NCBI GenBank assembly: GCA_024336345.1 | Contig: JANFOG010000002.1 | Span: 2,356,001-2,420,000 of the forward strand | DNA from: Mariannaea sp. PMI_226 | Lineage: Eukaryota; Ascomycota; Sordariomycetes; Hypocreales; Nectriaceae | Direction: 5' to 3' | Length of the DNA stretch: 64,000 nt | Part shown: positions 24,886 to 36,712 of the stretch, piece by piece | Position numbering within the stretch: the stretch's first letter is position 1 | Layout of the letters: each line of letters starts with the position of its first letter | Position numbers and translations under genes: made by a program | Notes under the pieces: model-generated | What the model saw: the letters and a program-made list of their open reading frames with translations, nothing else | Told to the model about the DNA's origin: nothing | Databases searched by the model: none

Positions 24886-25935
24886 TCATGAGGATTCGCT
24901 CTGGCCATTGTTCCGACTTCCTGAGCCGGTTCCCGTTCCGTGATGGACCACTTCAGATCCGTCATCTCCTTCAAACTCCATCTCATCGTCGTCGTAGAGG
25001 TCATCGTCGTCTACCTCATAGTACTCTTCATCACCCTCAGCATCATCTTCGTCTTCTTCCATCTCATCAAACTGTTCCGGTTCTTCGGGCTCACTCTCGC
25101 TGTCATTGTCGCTTTCATCAAAGTTGAGTACGCCTATTATGGGAACCTCAATTTTCTTATACTGGCTCTTGATGAGATTGTCGGCCATCTCAAATAGCTT
25201 GGCGTCCTTGTCTGGTTGCGGGTCCTTGTCCATGGAGAATTCAATCTCCTCTGGATCAGCCAGCGCCATGTTGATAGCTGTGTTGGGAGACTCAGGCTCT
25301 CCGGGAACCTGTTTGACCCAACGACGGACAACTTCAGTCCGCGTGATTTTGGGTTGCGCAATGCGACGTCTGAGTCCGGACTTGAACCTCCTCTTCTCTC
25401 TTCGGCGGCGCCGTTGAATGCGATCTCTTACGTACCAGGCTACGACGAGCATGGATGCCTGCATCATGTCTTGGCATCTCTGACGGTGCATGTTAGCCCA
25501 AGCCTGGCACCTTTGCTGTTGATAATTGGCAACGGCCTGGCACCTCTGCTGGTAGTAGGCTGCGATTCTCGAGACCATGGCGAGGTACTTGGGATCAAGG
25601 CTTGAGCCACCGGCTACGCCAGTGGGAGGAGGAGACTTTGTATCTCTGTTGGAGGAATCATCTCCAGGAGGAGATGCAGTCTGAGGCTGGGAGGGCTGGG
25701 CCGAAGGGCCTGACGACGACGGCGGTTGCGGCGGCGGCGGAGGAGGTTGCGGTATCGACGGACCAGGTAGCGGGTCTTGCATCGTAGCCTTTCTTTTGAG
25801 GCTGTTTTGGAAAGGCCTTGGAACAGGAGGTTTAGGAAAGACGTGGCTTTCGGGTGGGGGGGTCACCGGAGTGAAGGGGTTGACAGACGACATCATGGCC
25901 GCCAGTTGGGCGCTTGGATTTGAGCTGGATACCAT
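24886..25935 (-). CDS. Unrecognised low-complexity protein with RCQ repeats and acidic tail
   Basis: I do not recognise this gene. It is a single exon of 349 residues from the first ATG (25935); the open frame extends upstream but only to a TTG codon. Visible parts: a Pro/Ser/Gln-rich first third with a poly-Pro run; a three-copy repeat of about 11 residues centred on QRCQA (YYQQRCQAVAN, YQQQRCQAWAN, MHRQRCQDMMQ); a strongly basic segment (RDRIQRRRRREKRRFKSGLR) that could be a nuclear signal; then a long Asp/Glu-rich stretch. There is no catalytic motif, signal peptide or clear membrane segment. A nuclear or nucleic-acid-associated role is only a guess from charge pattern. It is convergent with ura6 and divergent from msh1. 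Confidence 0.7.
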   Translation of the reverse strand: MVSSSNPSAQLAAMMSSVNPFTPVTPPPESHVFPKPPVPRPFQNSLKRKATMQDPLPGPSIPQPPPPPPQPPSSSGPSAQPSQPQTASPPGDDSSNRDTKSPPPTGVAGGSSLDPKYLAMVSRIAAYYQQRCQAVANYQQQRCQAWANMHRQRCQDMMQASMLVVAWYVRDRIQRRRRREKRRFKSGLRRRIAQPKITRTEVVRRWVKQVPGEPESPNTAINMALADPEEIEFSMDKDPQPDKDAKLFEMADNLIKSQYKKIEVPIIGVLNFDESDNDSESEPEEPEQFDEMEEDEDDAEGDEEYYEVDDDDLYDDDEMEFEGDDGSEVVHHGTGTGSGSRNNGQSESS

Positions 25936-27686
25936 ATAGGTGGATATATATGTTGGCGGACTTTTATGGTGTGTAGGTGGTGTGGTGAGAGATTGAGAGA
26001 CACAGAGTGAGAGAATTTGAGTATTCTCTATTCGAATCGGATGAGATAGGACAGATTCTTTGTATTGCAGCTCGTTTCGAAGTGATGAGTACCGTGATGA
26101 GTGCCGTGGCAAGTCGTAGGGTGGGTGTTGATTGTCTGTGGGAAGCGTGTAAGTGAGGAGGACGTGAGGGCATGAAAAGGACCAGGAAGCGGAAAGTAGG
26201 AGTTTCTCAAGCTAGCTACCCGCAGCCCAAGGGGATATATAGGAATAAAAATTATGGAACTGACGATTCCTCCAAGGAAAAATGCCCGTCTGAGTGAGCC
26301 GCCGCCTCTCACCCGCTCACACTCTTTTTTTTTTTTTTTTCCTTGGTGCGAGAGCAAGGTCACAATCGACAGATGCGGCCAAGTGAGGCCCCAGGGGGGG
26401 TCTGTCGACAACGTGTGGCAGCGGATCCAAAATGGCCTGAGGCTCTGGAGAATCGGCCCACGCCGACCCCGCGACTTGGATGAGTGCCGTCAGATATGCT
26501 TATGCCACCAGTTTTCCATTGGTGAGCAGGCATCATGTTGCCGTGCTCTAATGACCCTCAACACACAAAGTACCTTCTTGCCTCCCCAAAACTCACAGCG
26601 CTATCCCGCCAGGTCGGCCAGGGCCATGGGGAGTACAGTCGCCGTGATTTGCGGCACAGCATGTTGTTTCTGCTCCTGTACCTCCCAAAAGATGGAACCG
26701 GGTGTTTCCATCTCCATCCCATGATTGCAACCCATCCATTCCTTCTCGCAGCCTTGGGGTTGGGTGCGTACGCCCGAACAATCAATCCATCAATCAATAT
26801 ACGTGGTACCAAAGTGCTGCCCCCGTAACTAAACCCCCTCCCCTCCCACTCCTCTTTCCCCTCCCCTACGCGCCTAGGCGGGTTGGCACCATCAAAAGCA
26901 CGTAGTTGCGAGCATGAACACGGTGAGAGATGGGGAAAGCAGGGCGTGTTGTCGTGAGAGGGGGGAAAAGAAAAGAAGGTGACGCTGGCATGAGGCCATG
27001 GCGCATTAGATTCGAGATGCAGCTCACCTCACTCGCCAGTAGTCGGGACGGGAAGCCGGGTCGGTGGTGTAACTGGCGTTAAGCACCAGAGAACCGTTCG
27101 ACAACGGTAACTCAGTGGCCATTCCCTCTGGAATCTCCCGGAATCCCGTTTCCACAGAGTCATATCACATTTGCCGTCTCGCCATGTAGCGTGTATCGTG
27201 TACTGAACCAAGTCCAGTCCATTGTATAGTACTGGGTGCTGACGGCCCTGTCCCCTGGTATGTGCTCAGTAGGCTCGGTATATCTAGGACATTGGCTGGG
27301 TGTGGCAGTGTGGTTTGTGGCACCACTGGCGATATCTGCGCTCCTCCCCCGTGGACAGACAGCCGGACCAGACACACCAGACAAGCCCTGTGCTGGGTAA
27401 TCTGTACTGTGCGTTGGAATTTCGTAGTTGGCCTGTAACCGTTCTGATCATCTGCTCGTCATGTTCCAAAGTGTTCCGTTTTGTTGGTTGATGACTCCTC
27501 GTGCTCTGGCCATCTCCCGTCCGATCCCATCTTCATCTCATCCTATCCACAGCCCATCCGAACAAAACACCTCCCCCCTCGCCCTTCTCCCTCCGCCCAA
27601 ATATCGTCCCGGTTTCTTCCCCTCACTATGTGCGCTGAGCGTTACTCCATTCCGTACTGCATACTGTACCTAGGTAGGTTCGAATG

Positions 27687-27705
27687 GGGTCTCTTTAAGA
27701 GACCC
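27687..27705. repeat. Inverted repeat, 9-bp arms with 1-bp spacer
   Basis: GGGTCTCTT, one T, then AAGAGACCC: a complete 9-bp inverted repeat in the spacer upstream of msh1. It could be a dimeric factor site or chance. Confidence 0.6.
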
Positions 27706-28160
27706 GCGCCGTGTGCCCGTGGGCCCATTCCGTCCGCCACATGTGCTGTTCGCTCACCGGTTCCCGCGTCATTCGTAGGCCCCCCCGTAGCCGTTCCCGG
27801 GAAGCGCGCGTGCTACTGGCTGGGGTGGTGCTCCGAACATTACAGAGTATGCCGACTACCCTCTAACTATAGCGCGGATATCTCCGTGGAATCTTCCATT
27901 GCTGTCGCGACACATCCTGCAACGGGTTTCCCAGCCCAATGGGCCTTCTTCTGCCTTTGGGCGAGGCTTTCATCCTCCCTCCTCTGCTCCTCCTTCAATC
28001 TTCTCCAACCCCACAAGACTGACTTTAAGTAGCTATAAACAGTGCACGAGTGCTTTGGTTAACCCGCATTGCGAAGTTAACACTACTATGTAGATTGGTA
28101 GTCGCCTAATAAGGAGGAATGGCTGCACAGAGGTCTATGTACAAGTAAGAACTGGTTGGC

Positions 28161-28246
28161 TACCTTACCTTACCTACCTATCAATAAGAATCCATCTTTT
28201 ATCAAGTGCCTAAGGTAGGTAGGTAGGTAGGCAGGTAGGTAGGCAG
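28161..28246. repeat. TACC / GGTA inverted tetranucleotide repeat pair
   Basis: TACCTTACC-TACCTACCTA at 28161-28180 is followed after about 32 bases by TAGGTAGG-type units at 28213-28246. The two blocks are complementary and could form a hairpin. Confidence 0.8.
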
Positions 28247-29052
28247 TTTTGCCTTCGTATCCCTTTGTTTGGTTTTCTTTCTATTTCACATGTCTCTTAC
28301 AGGAGCGCTCAATGTTTGATGGTGACATGACCTCAATCTTCACTTTGGCAGGTGCCTGGGTAGGTAAGGAGGTACTTTAGGTAATTAATCCAGGTAAATA
28401 ATTCATTCTGATTTTCTTTTCAGAGAGTCTCTTTCTTGCTTTCCCCCCAATCTCCTCCCCCTCCCCACACCCTCCCTCTCTTTCATCTTCTTGTACATAT
28501 TATGTGGCTACACTTTGTTTCCCTTGTCGGTCCATACCCGTCCAATAGGATGAGAGGATCCTCTCGATGCCTTGCCTGTTTCATTTTCTCCGTCCATCGT
28601 GCATCTGCTATCCATATCCCACCCACCTTGCCCCTTCTTCTTATCTTGTTTTCTGGGCTCAGCTGCTGCGAGACATCAGCACAACAACATACGTTCTGAT
28701 GAACTCGCAGTCCTTAAGCTCCAGTTTCGTTGTCGTTGACGTTGACATAAGACCCTCTTGTGTGACACCTGCTTGCAAGCCGCCCGCTCCCGTGCACTAG
28801 CCCCCGGTTCATTTCTTCGCCCACGCCCTCAGTCTCACTACTACTCTACCCGGACATCCAAGCAAGGGTTCACTAAAAGGAAGACCAAAAAAAAAAAAAA
28901 ACACCCAACCCGTACAATAACAAGAGGGGAAAAAAGGAAACAAAATAAAGGAAGAAGAACCCCGTCGTCGTGTGAGCTGTACCCACTGCGTGATCGTCTC
29001 TAGATCATCACCACATCGATCCCGACAATCGGTCATCGAACAGCTCATCTTG

Positions 29053-32000
29053 ATGTTCCGGCCACATGGTGCCTCCCGTGTCTGCCATCAGTGGTCCCTG
29101 GCACCATCATGCTGGAAGACAACCACCAGACGTTTCACCAGAAGCACCACTTTGACCAACGACATCAAAGCTCTTCATCGGCCTGCCTCTGTTTCGACCA
29201 CGTCTGCACCTCCCACGCCTTCATCTGCGGCCACTTCACACACTACGCCCGATACGCCTTCCTTTCCTCCAACGTCGCCGTCCGCTACCACGTCGACTCG
29301 AGCAACGCCCGAGCCTGAGGCTGCACAATCCCTGCCCGTATCTACTCCATCGTTGCTGTCTACGTCAACATCTGCGCCTGCATCTACCATATTGGGACCA
29401 GAGCTTATTTCCATAGTACGACCAGCTCGTGTTGGCGTTCATGCCTTGCCAGATCAACCCATCCAAGCTCCTGCTCTAGCTCGACATTCCCTGTCATCCT
29501 TAGCTAGTCCTCACACGCCTCATTATCAACATGCCCAGAATGACGTATCTCGACTCATCCCCTCTTTTCATCATTGTCATTCTTCAAGTTTATGCCCAAG
29601 CTCAAGTCCATGTCCATGTCCATGCTCTTGCTCTTCCTCTTGTCCTCACTTGAATCTTTCTTCCTGCTGGTCCACCTATCTCAGTCGCCCCAGTCGCCCA
29701 CTCCACCCACTTCACCCATCCACATTCACTGCTCGAGCTTCTCATGGCCCCAGCACCCATCTCGGGCCATTTTGCCCCCCTGCGTCTCCTCATCGGTCCT
29801 TTCAAGCTAGGGGCAAGAAGACGAAAACAACTGTCAAGCTCTCGGACCTTCCCCAGGGCCTCATTCAGCCCGGGCCCCAAGACTCAACCCTATCGATACC
29901 AGTACCATCATCATTGTCCCCGTCTCGCACCCGCCGCGGCCGAATCGATCTGTTACCCCAGGATGATGAGCCACAGTACCCTACCGTCGTGCTTCAGGCA
30001 CGCCAGAATATGCGTAAGTTTGACAATTGTGTGCTGCTGACCCGTGTTGGTGGTTTCTACGAGCTATACTTTGAACACGCCGAAGAATATGGTCCTTTAC
30101 TCAACCTCAAAGTGGCATCGAAAAGAACCAATGCTGGCCCCGTGCCCATGGTGAGTTGTTTCCTTCTTTCGCCAGCTCCCCAAGTACCGATATCATTTCT
30201 CAAGCACAGACTGTCCCTGAAATTTCAACTTCTTCTCCTCCCATCTTCCCTTGTCTCTACATTGGTTTAGCGAAATGGCTCTCATCTCATCATGTCCTCA
30301 TTTTTCTTCTCCTTTTAGGCAGGCTTTCCTTTCTTCCAGCTGGATCGCTTCCTTAAAATACTCGTACAGGATCTCAATCGTCATGTCGCCGTGGCTGAGG
30401 AGTTTCCAAACTCGGCCCTGGACAAGGTCAAGTCTGGAGGACTCATACACGACCGCCGAGTGGCCCGTATCATCACCCCAGGGACCCTGATTGACGAGAA
30501 CTTCATGGACCCATTTGCCAATAACTATGTTATGGCAATATACGTCCCCGGACAAGTGCCGCTGGGGCCAGAGGTAAAACCAAGGGCCGAACTAGAGGCA
30601 CAGGCGGAGACACAAGCGGACAGTAACTCAGACAAAGCGGCGACTGCGGCTCATGGTTCGGACATGACTCCGCCATCACCCTCAACCGCCCCAAAATCAG
30701 CCCACTCGCTGCCCTCATGTATTGACCCTCAAGCTGAGGACGTGCCACTCGGCCTGGCATGGCTCGATCTCTCAACCGGTCTTTTTAGCACCCAACAGGC
30801 CAATGCGATATCCTTACCGTCGATCCTTTCCCGGGTCTGCCCGCGAGAGCTCGTTCTTGACCAAGGGCAAGAGTTGAACCCGCACCACACACTCTTTGAC
30901 CTGTTGGATGATGACCACCGTCACCTCATCACCTACTCACCCCAGGGTGATTTGCTGCGCCCGTCTGACTGGCTCCCTATGCTTGAAGCGCCCTTGTCGA
31001 CCGAGCTCGCGGCTAGTTTTTCTTCCGAGGAAGTCCTTGCTGTTGGCTTAGTCCTTAACTACATCAAGCATCGCCTGCAGGGCCAGAGCATGAAGCTGCA
31101 GCCCCCCATGCGGCACCGTAGTATGCAAATCATGGCCATTGATAATAACAGCGTTCGAGCTCTCGAGGTCAAGCAGACCATCCGCGATGGTGCATTTCGT
31201 GGTAGCCTCCTGCATGCTATTCGTCGTACTGTCACAAAGAATGGTGCTCGCTTGCTCAACGAGTGGCTGAGCGCCCCCTCCACGTCCTTGGATGTCATCT
31301 CCGCTCGGCAGGATCTCGTTGCGCGTTTCATTTCTGACAGAGATCTCCGTGATTCCATAATCATTCTCTTGCTTCGGAGTCATGACTCCCAACGTTTGGT
31401 ACAGAAGTTTGCCCTTGGTCGGGGTGACGCTGATGATCTGCTCGGTCTAGCCAGCACCATCGCTGCCACAAAGGACATATCTGCACTTCTTCTGAGTGTT
31501 TCTTCTATAGGCGCCACGTCTGCTGATTGCCTTGTATCAATGGCATCACGGATTAGTCTGGATGAGCCCCTCAAGCTTGCCCATCGTATAAAAGAGGCTA
31601 TTGATGAAGATGGCATTAGCCATCAGCATGAGGTTGAAGAGTCAGCGGCCAACCAGATAATGGCGCTCGCCGAGAATGTTGTAAGAGATGATAGTTCTAT
31701 TGATGATGACGCCGCTCCAATGCCAAGGCGAAGACGTCCAACTTCTATTCGGGAGTACTATGCTGAGGACAGTGAGGGTTGGATAATGAAGCCTGCTGCC
31801 AGTCGTATACTTAAGCGACTCCATAAGGAGCTCAAATCTCTCCTTAGAGAAAAGGATGAATTGAACGACTCTCTCCGTGAGCGTCTTGGCGTCTCTAGCC
31901 TTACTCTTCGCTGGACACCGAGTCTTGGCCACATAGCACACATCAAAGGCAGAGACACCAAGTACCTGGTTGACATCAAGGCTCTTTCTGCCAGCCGGTC

Positions 32001-32988
32001 TACGCGATCTTTTCATCTCCCAGAGTGGACAGCTCTGGGTCAGCGCCTTGATCAAGTTCGTGGGGAGATTCGCGCTGAGGAGCAGGTCGTCTTCACGTCG
32101 CTACGCGAGCAAGTCGTTCTCAACCTCGTAAAACTCCGCCGCAATGCCGCCGTGCTCGCAGAGCTCGATGTGACCACGTCCTTTGCGAAACTGGCTCTCG
32201 AGCAGAATCTCGTGCGTCCAAAGTTGAATAACACGACCAGTCACACCATCGTCGGCGGGAGGCACCCCACCGTTGAGGGTGCCCTGGTCCATCAAGGCCG
32301 AAGTTTCGTCCAGAATGACTGCCATGTTGGCACGCCCTCGCAAGGACGGCTCTGGTTGATCACAGGCCCAAACATGGCGGGAAAGAGCACGTTCCTGCGT
32401 CAGAACGCTCTTATCACCATCCTAGCGCAAATCGGGTGCTACGTTCCGGCATCATACGCAGAGCTAGGTATCGTCGACGCCATCTTCAGTCGTGTGGGCT
32501 CAACGGACAATTTATACCGGGACCAAAGCACCTTCATGGTTGAGATGCTCGAAACGGCGCAGATATTGAAGCAGGCCACGCCGCGATCCTTTGTGATCAT
32601 GGATGAGATTGGCCGGGGCACCACACCGGAAGATGGCACGGCGGTTTCGTTTGCATGTCTACACCATATAGCGACGGTCAACCAGTGCAGAACATTGTTC
32701 GCGACGCATTTCCACAACGTTGCCGATCTTGCCTCAGCTGCAGGGCTATGTGCGGACGGCGATGGTACGGTACACATGTACTGCACAGATGTTGACGAAG
32801 ATACCGAGGGTGCGTTCACCTACGTACACAAGCTACGAAAAGGAATCAACCGTGACAGTCATGCACTCAAGGTAGCCAAGTTGGCAGGTCTCCCAGAGTT
32901 GGCAATCCACACAGCACAAAGAATTTTGAATAATCAAGCCTTGGAGGTAGGCGTGGCAACGCGAAGTCAGGGACAAGTTGGATCATAA
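29053..32988 (+). CDS. msh1: Mitochondrial DNA mismatch repair protein Msh1 (MutS family)
   Basis: MutS homologue that guards mitochondrial DNA. Exons 29053-30150 and 30319-32988; 1255 residues. The N-terminus (MFRPHGASRVCHQWSLAPSC) is rich in Arg/Ser and lacks acidic residues, fitting a mitochondrial presequence. The mismatch-binding motif GFYELYF is at about 334-340, followed by the connector and lever regions. The C-terminal ATPase has Walker A GPNMAGKST (about 1049) and VIMDEIGRGTTPEDG. The intron (30151-30318, 168 nt) joins GPVPM to AGFPFFQLDRF. The in-frame GTG upstream is ignored in favour of the ATG at 29053. Odd: about 300 low-complexity residues rich in Ser, Pro, His and Cys lie before the MutS core, making the protein longer than yeast Msh1. 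A missed intron there cannot be excluded, though I found no phase-compatible pair. Confidence 0.92.
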
Positions 32989-33462
32989 TAGGGAGAGGCA
33001 TGATACGGCCATCCATCACACGATAATATGACGATAACCACATAAAAGCTTATGGCCACCTGTAAGATATTTGAACATTAGCCTCGAGAATCCATCAAGT
33101 AAATTGTCAAACATGTGATTTTGGAAATTGTCCGTCATTGGGTGGTGATGTGTGTCAACATGAGATTTTCAGGGTTAAAAAGCTCTTGATCGGTTTTTAT
33201 AATCATCCGGAAGCAATGGTGAAAAAAAAGTTAAGACGAGGATATCCACTAACCTTTTGTTTGAGGGTGAGTTATCTGTGAGGAACGATGCTTCACAGAT
33301 CTTGTCACGGCAATAGGTCGCGCGCAAAATGTTTTTGACCGTCGTGACAGGTTCAATTGTCCAGCAGACGATCTATGTACCCATTTTTTAAGATGCATAT
33401 CTCGTAAACCCAACCAGAGTCCCAATAACCGGCCCAATTTTTTCATTTCATGACTACGTAAT
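32989..33462. other. Convergent 3' spacer, msh1 and rpp0
   Basis: A 474-bp space between the msh1 and rpp0 stop codons, A/T-rich, with no coding signal. Confidence 0.5.
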
Positions 33463-34530
33463 TTAGTCGCTGCAGGTTTGTTAGCTTCAACATCTTCCAT
33501 GAACAGTTGAGAGGGCACATACAAGAGACCGCCGAAGCCCTCCTCATCCTCATCCTCTTCCTCCTCCTTCTCCTCCTCAGCGGGGGCAGCCTCAGCAGAG
33601 GCATCAGCAGCAGCAGCGACAGGAGCGGCGGAAGCGTAGGCGTCAGGGTTGGCAATGCGATCCTTAAGCTCCTCAATCTCGGGCCAGGTGACCTCAGTGG
33701 CGATAGCAACAGCGAGGACCTTCTTGTAGGAGTTGACAACGGAGTGAAGGACGGAGGGGAGGGTAGGGAAGCTGATAGCCAGGGAGATGGTGGCAATGGT
33801 GGTAATGGCGCTGGTGAACGTCTTAAGGAGCTGCTCCTCACCAATGTCAAGGATGCTGGGAGGGAAAGCCTGACCCTGGTCGTAGACCTGGGAAATACCC
33901 ATACCGTAGGTGAAGGGGGAGATGTTCAGCATGTTGAGAAGGGTGGCCTCGGAAGGACCGACCTTGCTACCAGCCTCAACGAGCTTAAGATCAGTGGTGA
34001 TTTCAATGGTACCACGGGCGATCTTGGTGGGGACACCGAGGGCCTGGAAGAAAGAGGTCTTGCCAGGCTCCATACCAGTGTTACCAGCGGGAATCCAGAC
34101 ATCGGCGGGAGCGAGGGCACCAGCACGAGCAGGGGCGGCAACGCGGTTGGAAAGGATAATGTCACGGACGGCCTTGAGCTCACCGTTGGTGAAGACGAAA
34201 CCAACGTTACCCTTGACAAAGGGAAGGAGACGCTCGTACTCGGGGGAGTCGGTGACGAAGGTCTTCAGAGCTCGGCGGACCTGTTCTGGGGCGTTAGTGA
34301 ACCATTGTTTTGGGGCAGCAAACAGCGACTGGGGAATGAAAGAGAGAGCGCCGTACCATGGTGTTCTTGCCCATGAGGACAACACCCTCTCCGCGGAGAG
34401 CCTGTCGGATCTCGTGCATCTGCTGAGAGCTGACATTGTCGATCTCGACGATGAAGATGGACGCGTACTCCTCGAGCAAGCCCTTGAGCTTGTCGAAGTA
34501 GCCGGCCTTGTTGCTAGTCTTGCCCCCCAT
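33463..34530 (-). CDS. rpp0: 60S acidic ribosomal protein P0 (uL10)
   Basis: Stalk base protein of the large ribosomal subunit; it binds rRNA and the P1/P2 dimers and recruits elongation factors. Exons 34530-34357, 34280-33523 and 33469-33463; 312 residues, normal for P0. It begins [20 protein letters not shown]. The joint across intron 1 is [12 protein letters not shown]. The C-terminal Ala/Glu-rich hinge ends EEGFGGLFD, the conserved P-protein tail. The last intron (33522-33470, GTATGT donor, GCTAAC branch site, CAG end) leaves a 7-nt terminal exon that supplies the end of F, then D and the stop. Reading through it would replace the tail with unrelated residues. It is divergent from trm82 by 383 bp. 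Confidence 0.96.
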
Positions 34531-34913
34531 TTCTTCTTTTTTTATGAAGACAGGTTGTTTAAGGGCAAGGGATGGGTATAATTATGGTGGTGATGGATGG
34601 AAGATATCGTAAGGAGAAAAGAAAACGAGTTTTGAGCTACCGCGGCCGAAAAAAAAAAGTGTGCATGGAGGTTCGCGGTACTTAGGGCTAAGATACACTA
34701 GTCTTCTATAGGCTAGATGTGGAATCTGGCGCAGATTAAGGTACATGCGGAATGTATCTTTTTTTTCCTTAGCAAGGGCGCCGGGAGTGGGATGGGGACA
34801 GTAAAAGCCATTCAGAGCCTATCTACGAGGTATTCAACTGGCAACAACCCAACCAGCAATCTTTTCTACATTGCCAAATAATTGCCATTGACAGGTCCGC
34901 ATCCAACTGCAGA
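34531..34913. promoter_or_regulatory. Short divergent promoter, rpp0 and trm82
   Basis: A 383-bp space between the start codons of a ribosomal protein gene and a tRNA-modification subunit gene. It must hold both promoters. It contains an A run near 34650 and a T run near 34759. I cannot point to a specific factor site. Confidence 0.55.
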
Positions 34914-36712
34914 ATGAAGATCCCCTATAACATTCTCCACGTCAGTGGGAATGTTCTGTTTGCTGGTCGCGGAGGCAAGATTCACTCATTCAGCCTCAGC
35001 GACGGAACTCACCTTTCAACATGGAAGCATCCTGATGTCGAAAAGGTGGACGCTGCGGTGAGGAGCAACATGGAAAAGACCTCGGAGATGGTCTCTATTG
35101 TGGAGTCATCTGGAAATCCCGAAGGAGGAGATGACAATGGGCCACCAGCTAAGAGACAGAGACTCGAAGGCTCAACAGATGAGACCAGCAAGGAAAGCAA
35201 CAGAGAAACACAACAAGATTCCAACCCTGCGGAGGGCTCAGAGAACCAGAATGATGGTGGAAAAGAGAAGCAAAAGGGGAAGAAGAGCAAGAACAGGCAA
35301 AACAACGAGAAGCGCAAGGAACCGCAGATGAGAGTTCCTGATCGCCCAGTCATTACACACATGACGAGCACCTCAGATGGAGCTCATCTCTTGGCTATCA
35401 CGGGTCACGACAAGGTCATTTGGGTCTTTAAACATGACGGGAATGGCATCATTACCCAACTCAGTCGAAGGTGAGAAAAACGTCTTTGGATTTCTCAGCA
35501 ATATCTCATAACCAACTCATCACTAACACGGATCCCCCAGAACTATGCCGAAGCGTCCCAGCTCAGTGGTCATTGGCCCGGACTCTCAAATAATCTGCGC
35601 TGACAAGTTCGGTGATGTCTATGCGCTGCCGTTGATCGAGGATTCTTCCTTTTCTGGCACTCCCCAGCCATCCACTCCCTCACTAGCCGTTTCCAAGCCC
35701 ATCCTCACCTCCAAGCCAGCCGCCAACACCACAACTGTGCACTCGAAGCGCAACCTTCGTGCGCTTGCTAACCAACAGCAGCAGATGGAACTTGCTACGC
35801 GCACGAAAACGGACCCTGTAGCCAAGTCTGAGCTGCCAGAGTTTGAAATGACACTCTTGCTGGGTCACGTTTCCATGCTCACCTCACTCATCTTGGGGGA
35901 CAGTGAAGGTCGAAGATATATCTTGACAGCTGACCGCGATGAACATATCAGAGTGTCGAGATATATCCCACAGGCTTACGTGATTGAGAATTTCTGCTTC
36001 GGCCACAAGGATTTCGTCAGTGCAATGGCCATACCGAGCTCTAGAAAGGACATACTCATTTCTGGAGGTGGTGATGAGGACTTGTTTGTTTGGGACTGGA
36101 AGGCATCAAGACTTTTGTCAAAGAAGAGCATTCTCTCTCTTGCACAGGAAATCATGCCAAACCTAACCAAGATTGCCGTGTCTGGTCTCAAGACATTTGT
36201 CTACCCCACCGAAGGTGGCGAGCTTACATATGTCGCCGCTGTTTGTGAAGAGTAAGGACATGCTCTCAGCCCTTTTATTATCACAATCCTCCGTACTGAC
36301 ACTCGACAACAGAATTAAAGCCGTCTTCTCCTGGCAGCTCACTGAGGACAATGTACTTAATCACCCCTCTGTTATCCAACTGCCCGGCAACCTCCTGGAC
36401 GTAGAAGTTGTTCTTGGTGCCGATGGGGAACTGCCCAAGCTTGTCACAGCTGTCGATGTAGGCGAGCAGACCGATGCGAAAAGCTTGGTCATTTATTCCT
36501 TGATTATGACAGATGAAAAGCTGGCCGTTGGTGAAATCTCCTTCGTCCGCGATGCAGAGCTCGAGGCAGAAGAGCTGGATATCAAGGAAGACGCAGTACG
36601 AGGGCTGCTATATAATACTGAAAACTTACGAAAACAGGTCACGGAAGAAGGAGGTGACGAACAAGGAGGCGAGGGGCTAGAGATACCTGATGTAGAAGCT
36701 ATGGAGGAATAA
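34914..36712 (+). CDS. trm82: tRNA (guanine-N7)-methyltransferase non-catalytic WD-repeat subunit
   Basis: WD40 partner (WDR4 family) of the Trm8 methyltransferase, which makes m7G46 in tRNA. Exons 34914-35470, 35541-36251, 36313-36712; 555 residues. The N-terminal blade shows NILHVSGNVLFAGRGGKIHSF. A charged Glu/Lys/Gln-rich insert (about 65-140) follows, with the KRQR run a possible nuclear signal. Typical Trm82 blades include ITGHDKVIWVF, LTADRDEHIRVSRYP-like text (RYIPQAYVIENFCFGHKDFV) and ISGGGDEDLFVWDW. Intron joints are in frame (SRR-TMPKRP and CEE-IKAVFSW). It is longer than yeast Trm82 mainly because of the insert and an acidic tail. It shares a short divergent spacer with rpp0. Confidence 0.93.

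Larger units (their letters stand above)
25936..29052. other. Divergent spacer between repeat-protein gene and msh1
   Basis: About 3.1 kb with no supported gene. It includes a T run at about 26324-26340, a near-perfect palindrome at 27687-27705, C-rich promoter-like DNA around 27520-27620 and 28430-28480, and TACCTA/TAGGTAGG blocks at 28161-28246 and 28350-28395. An A run lies at 28887-28901, shortly before the msh1 start. Confidence 0.5.

Noticed and set aside
33507..34376. 289-codon plus-strand frame opposite rpp0
   Set aside because: Gly/Val/Leu-rich shadow of the highly codon-biased rpp0 gene on the other strand.
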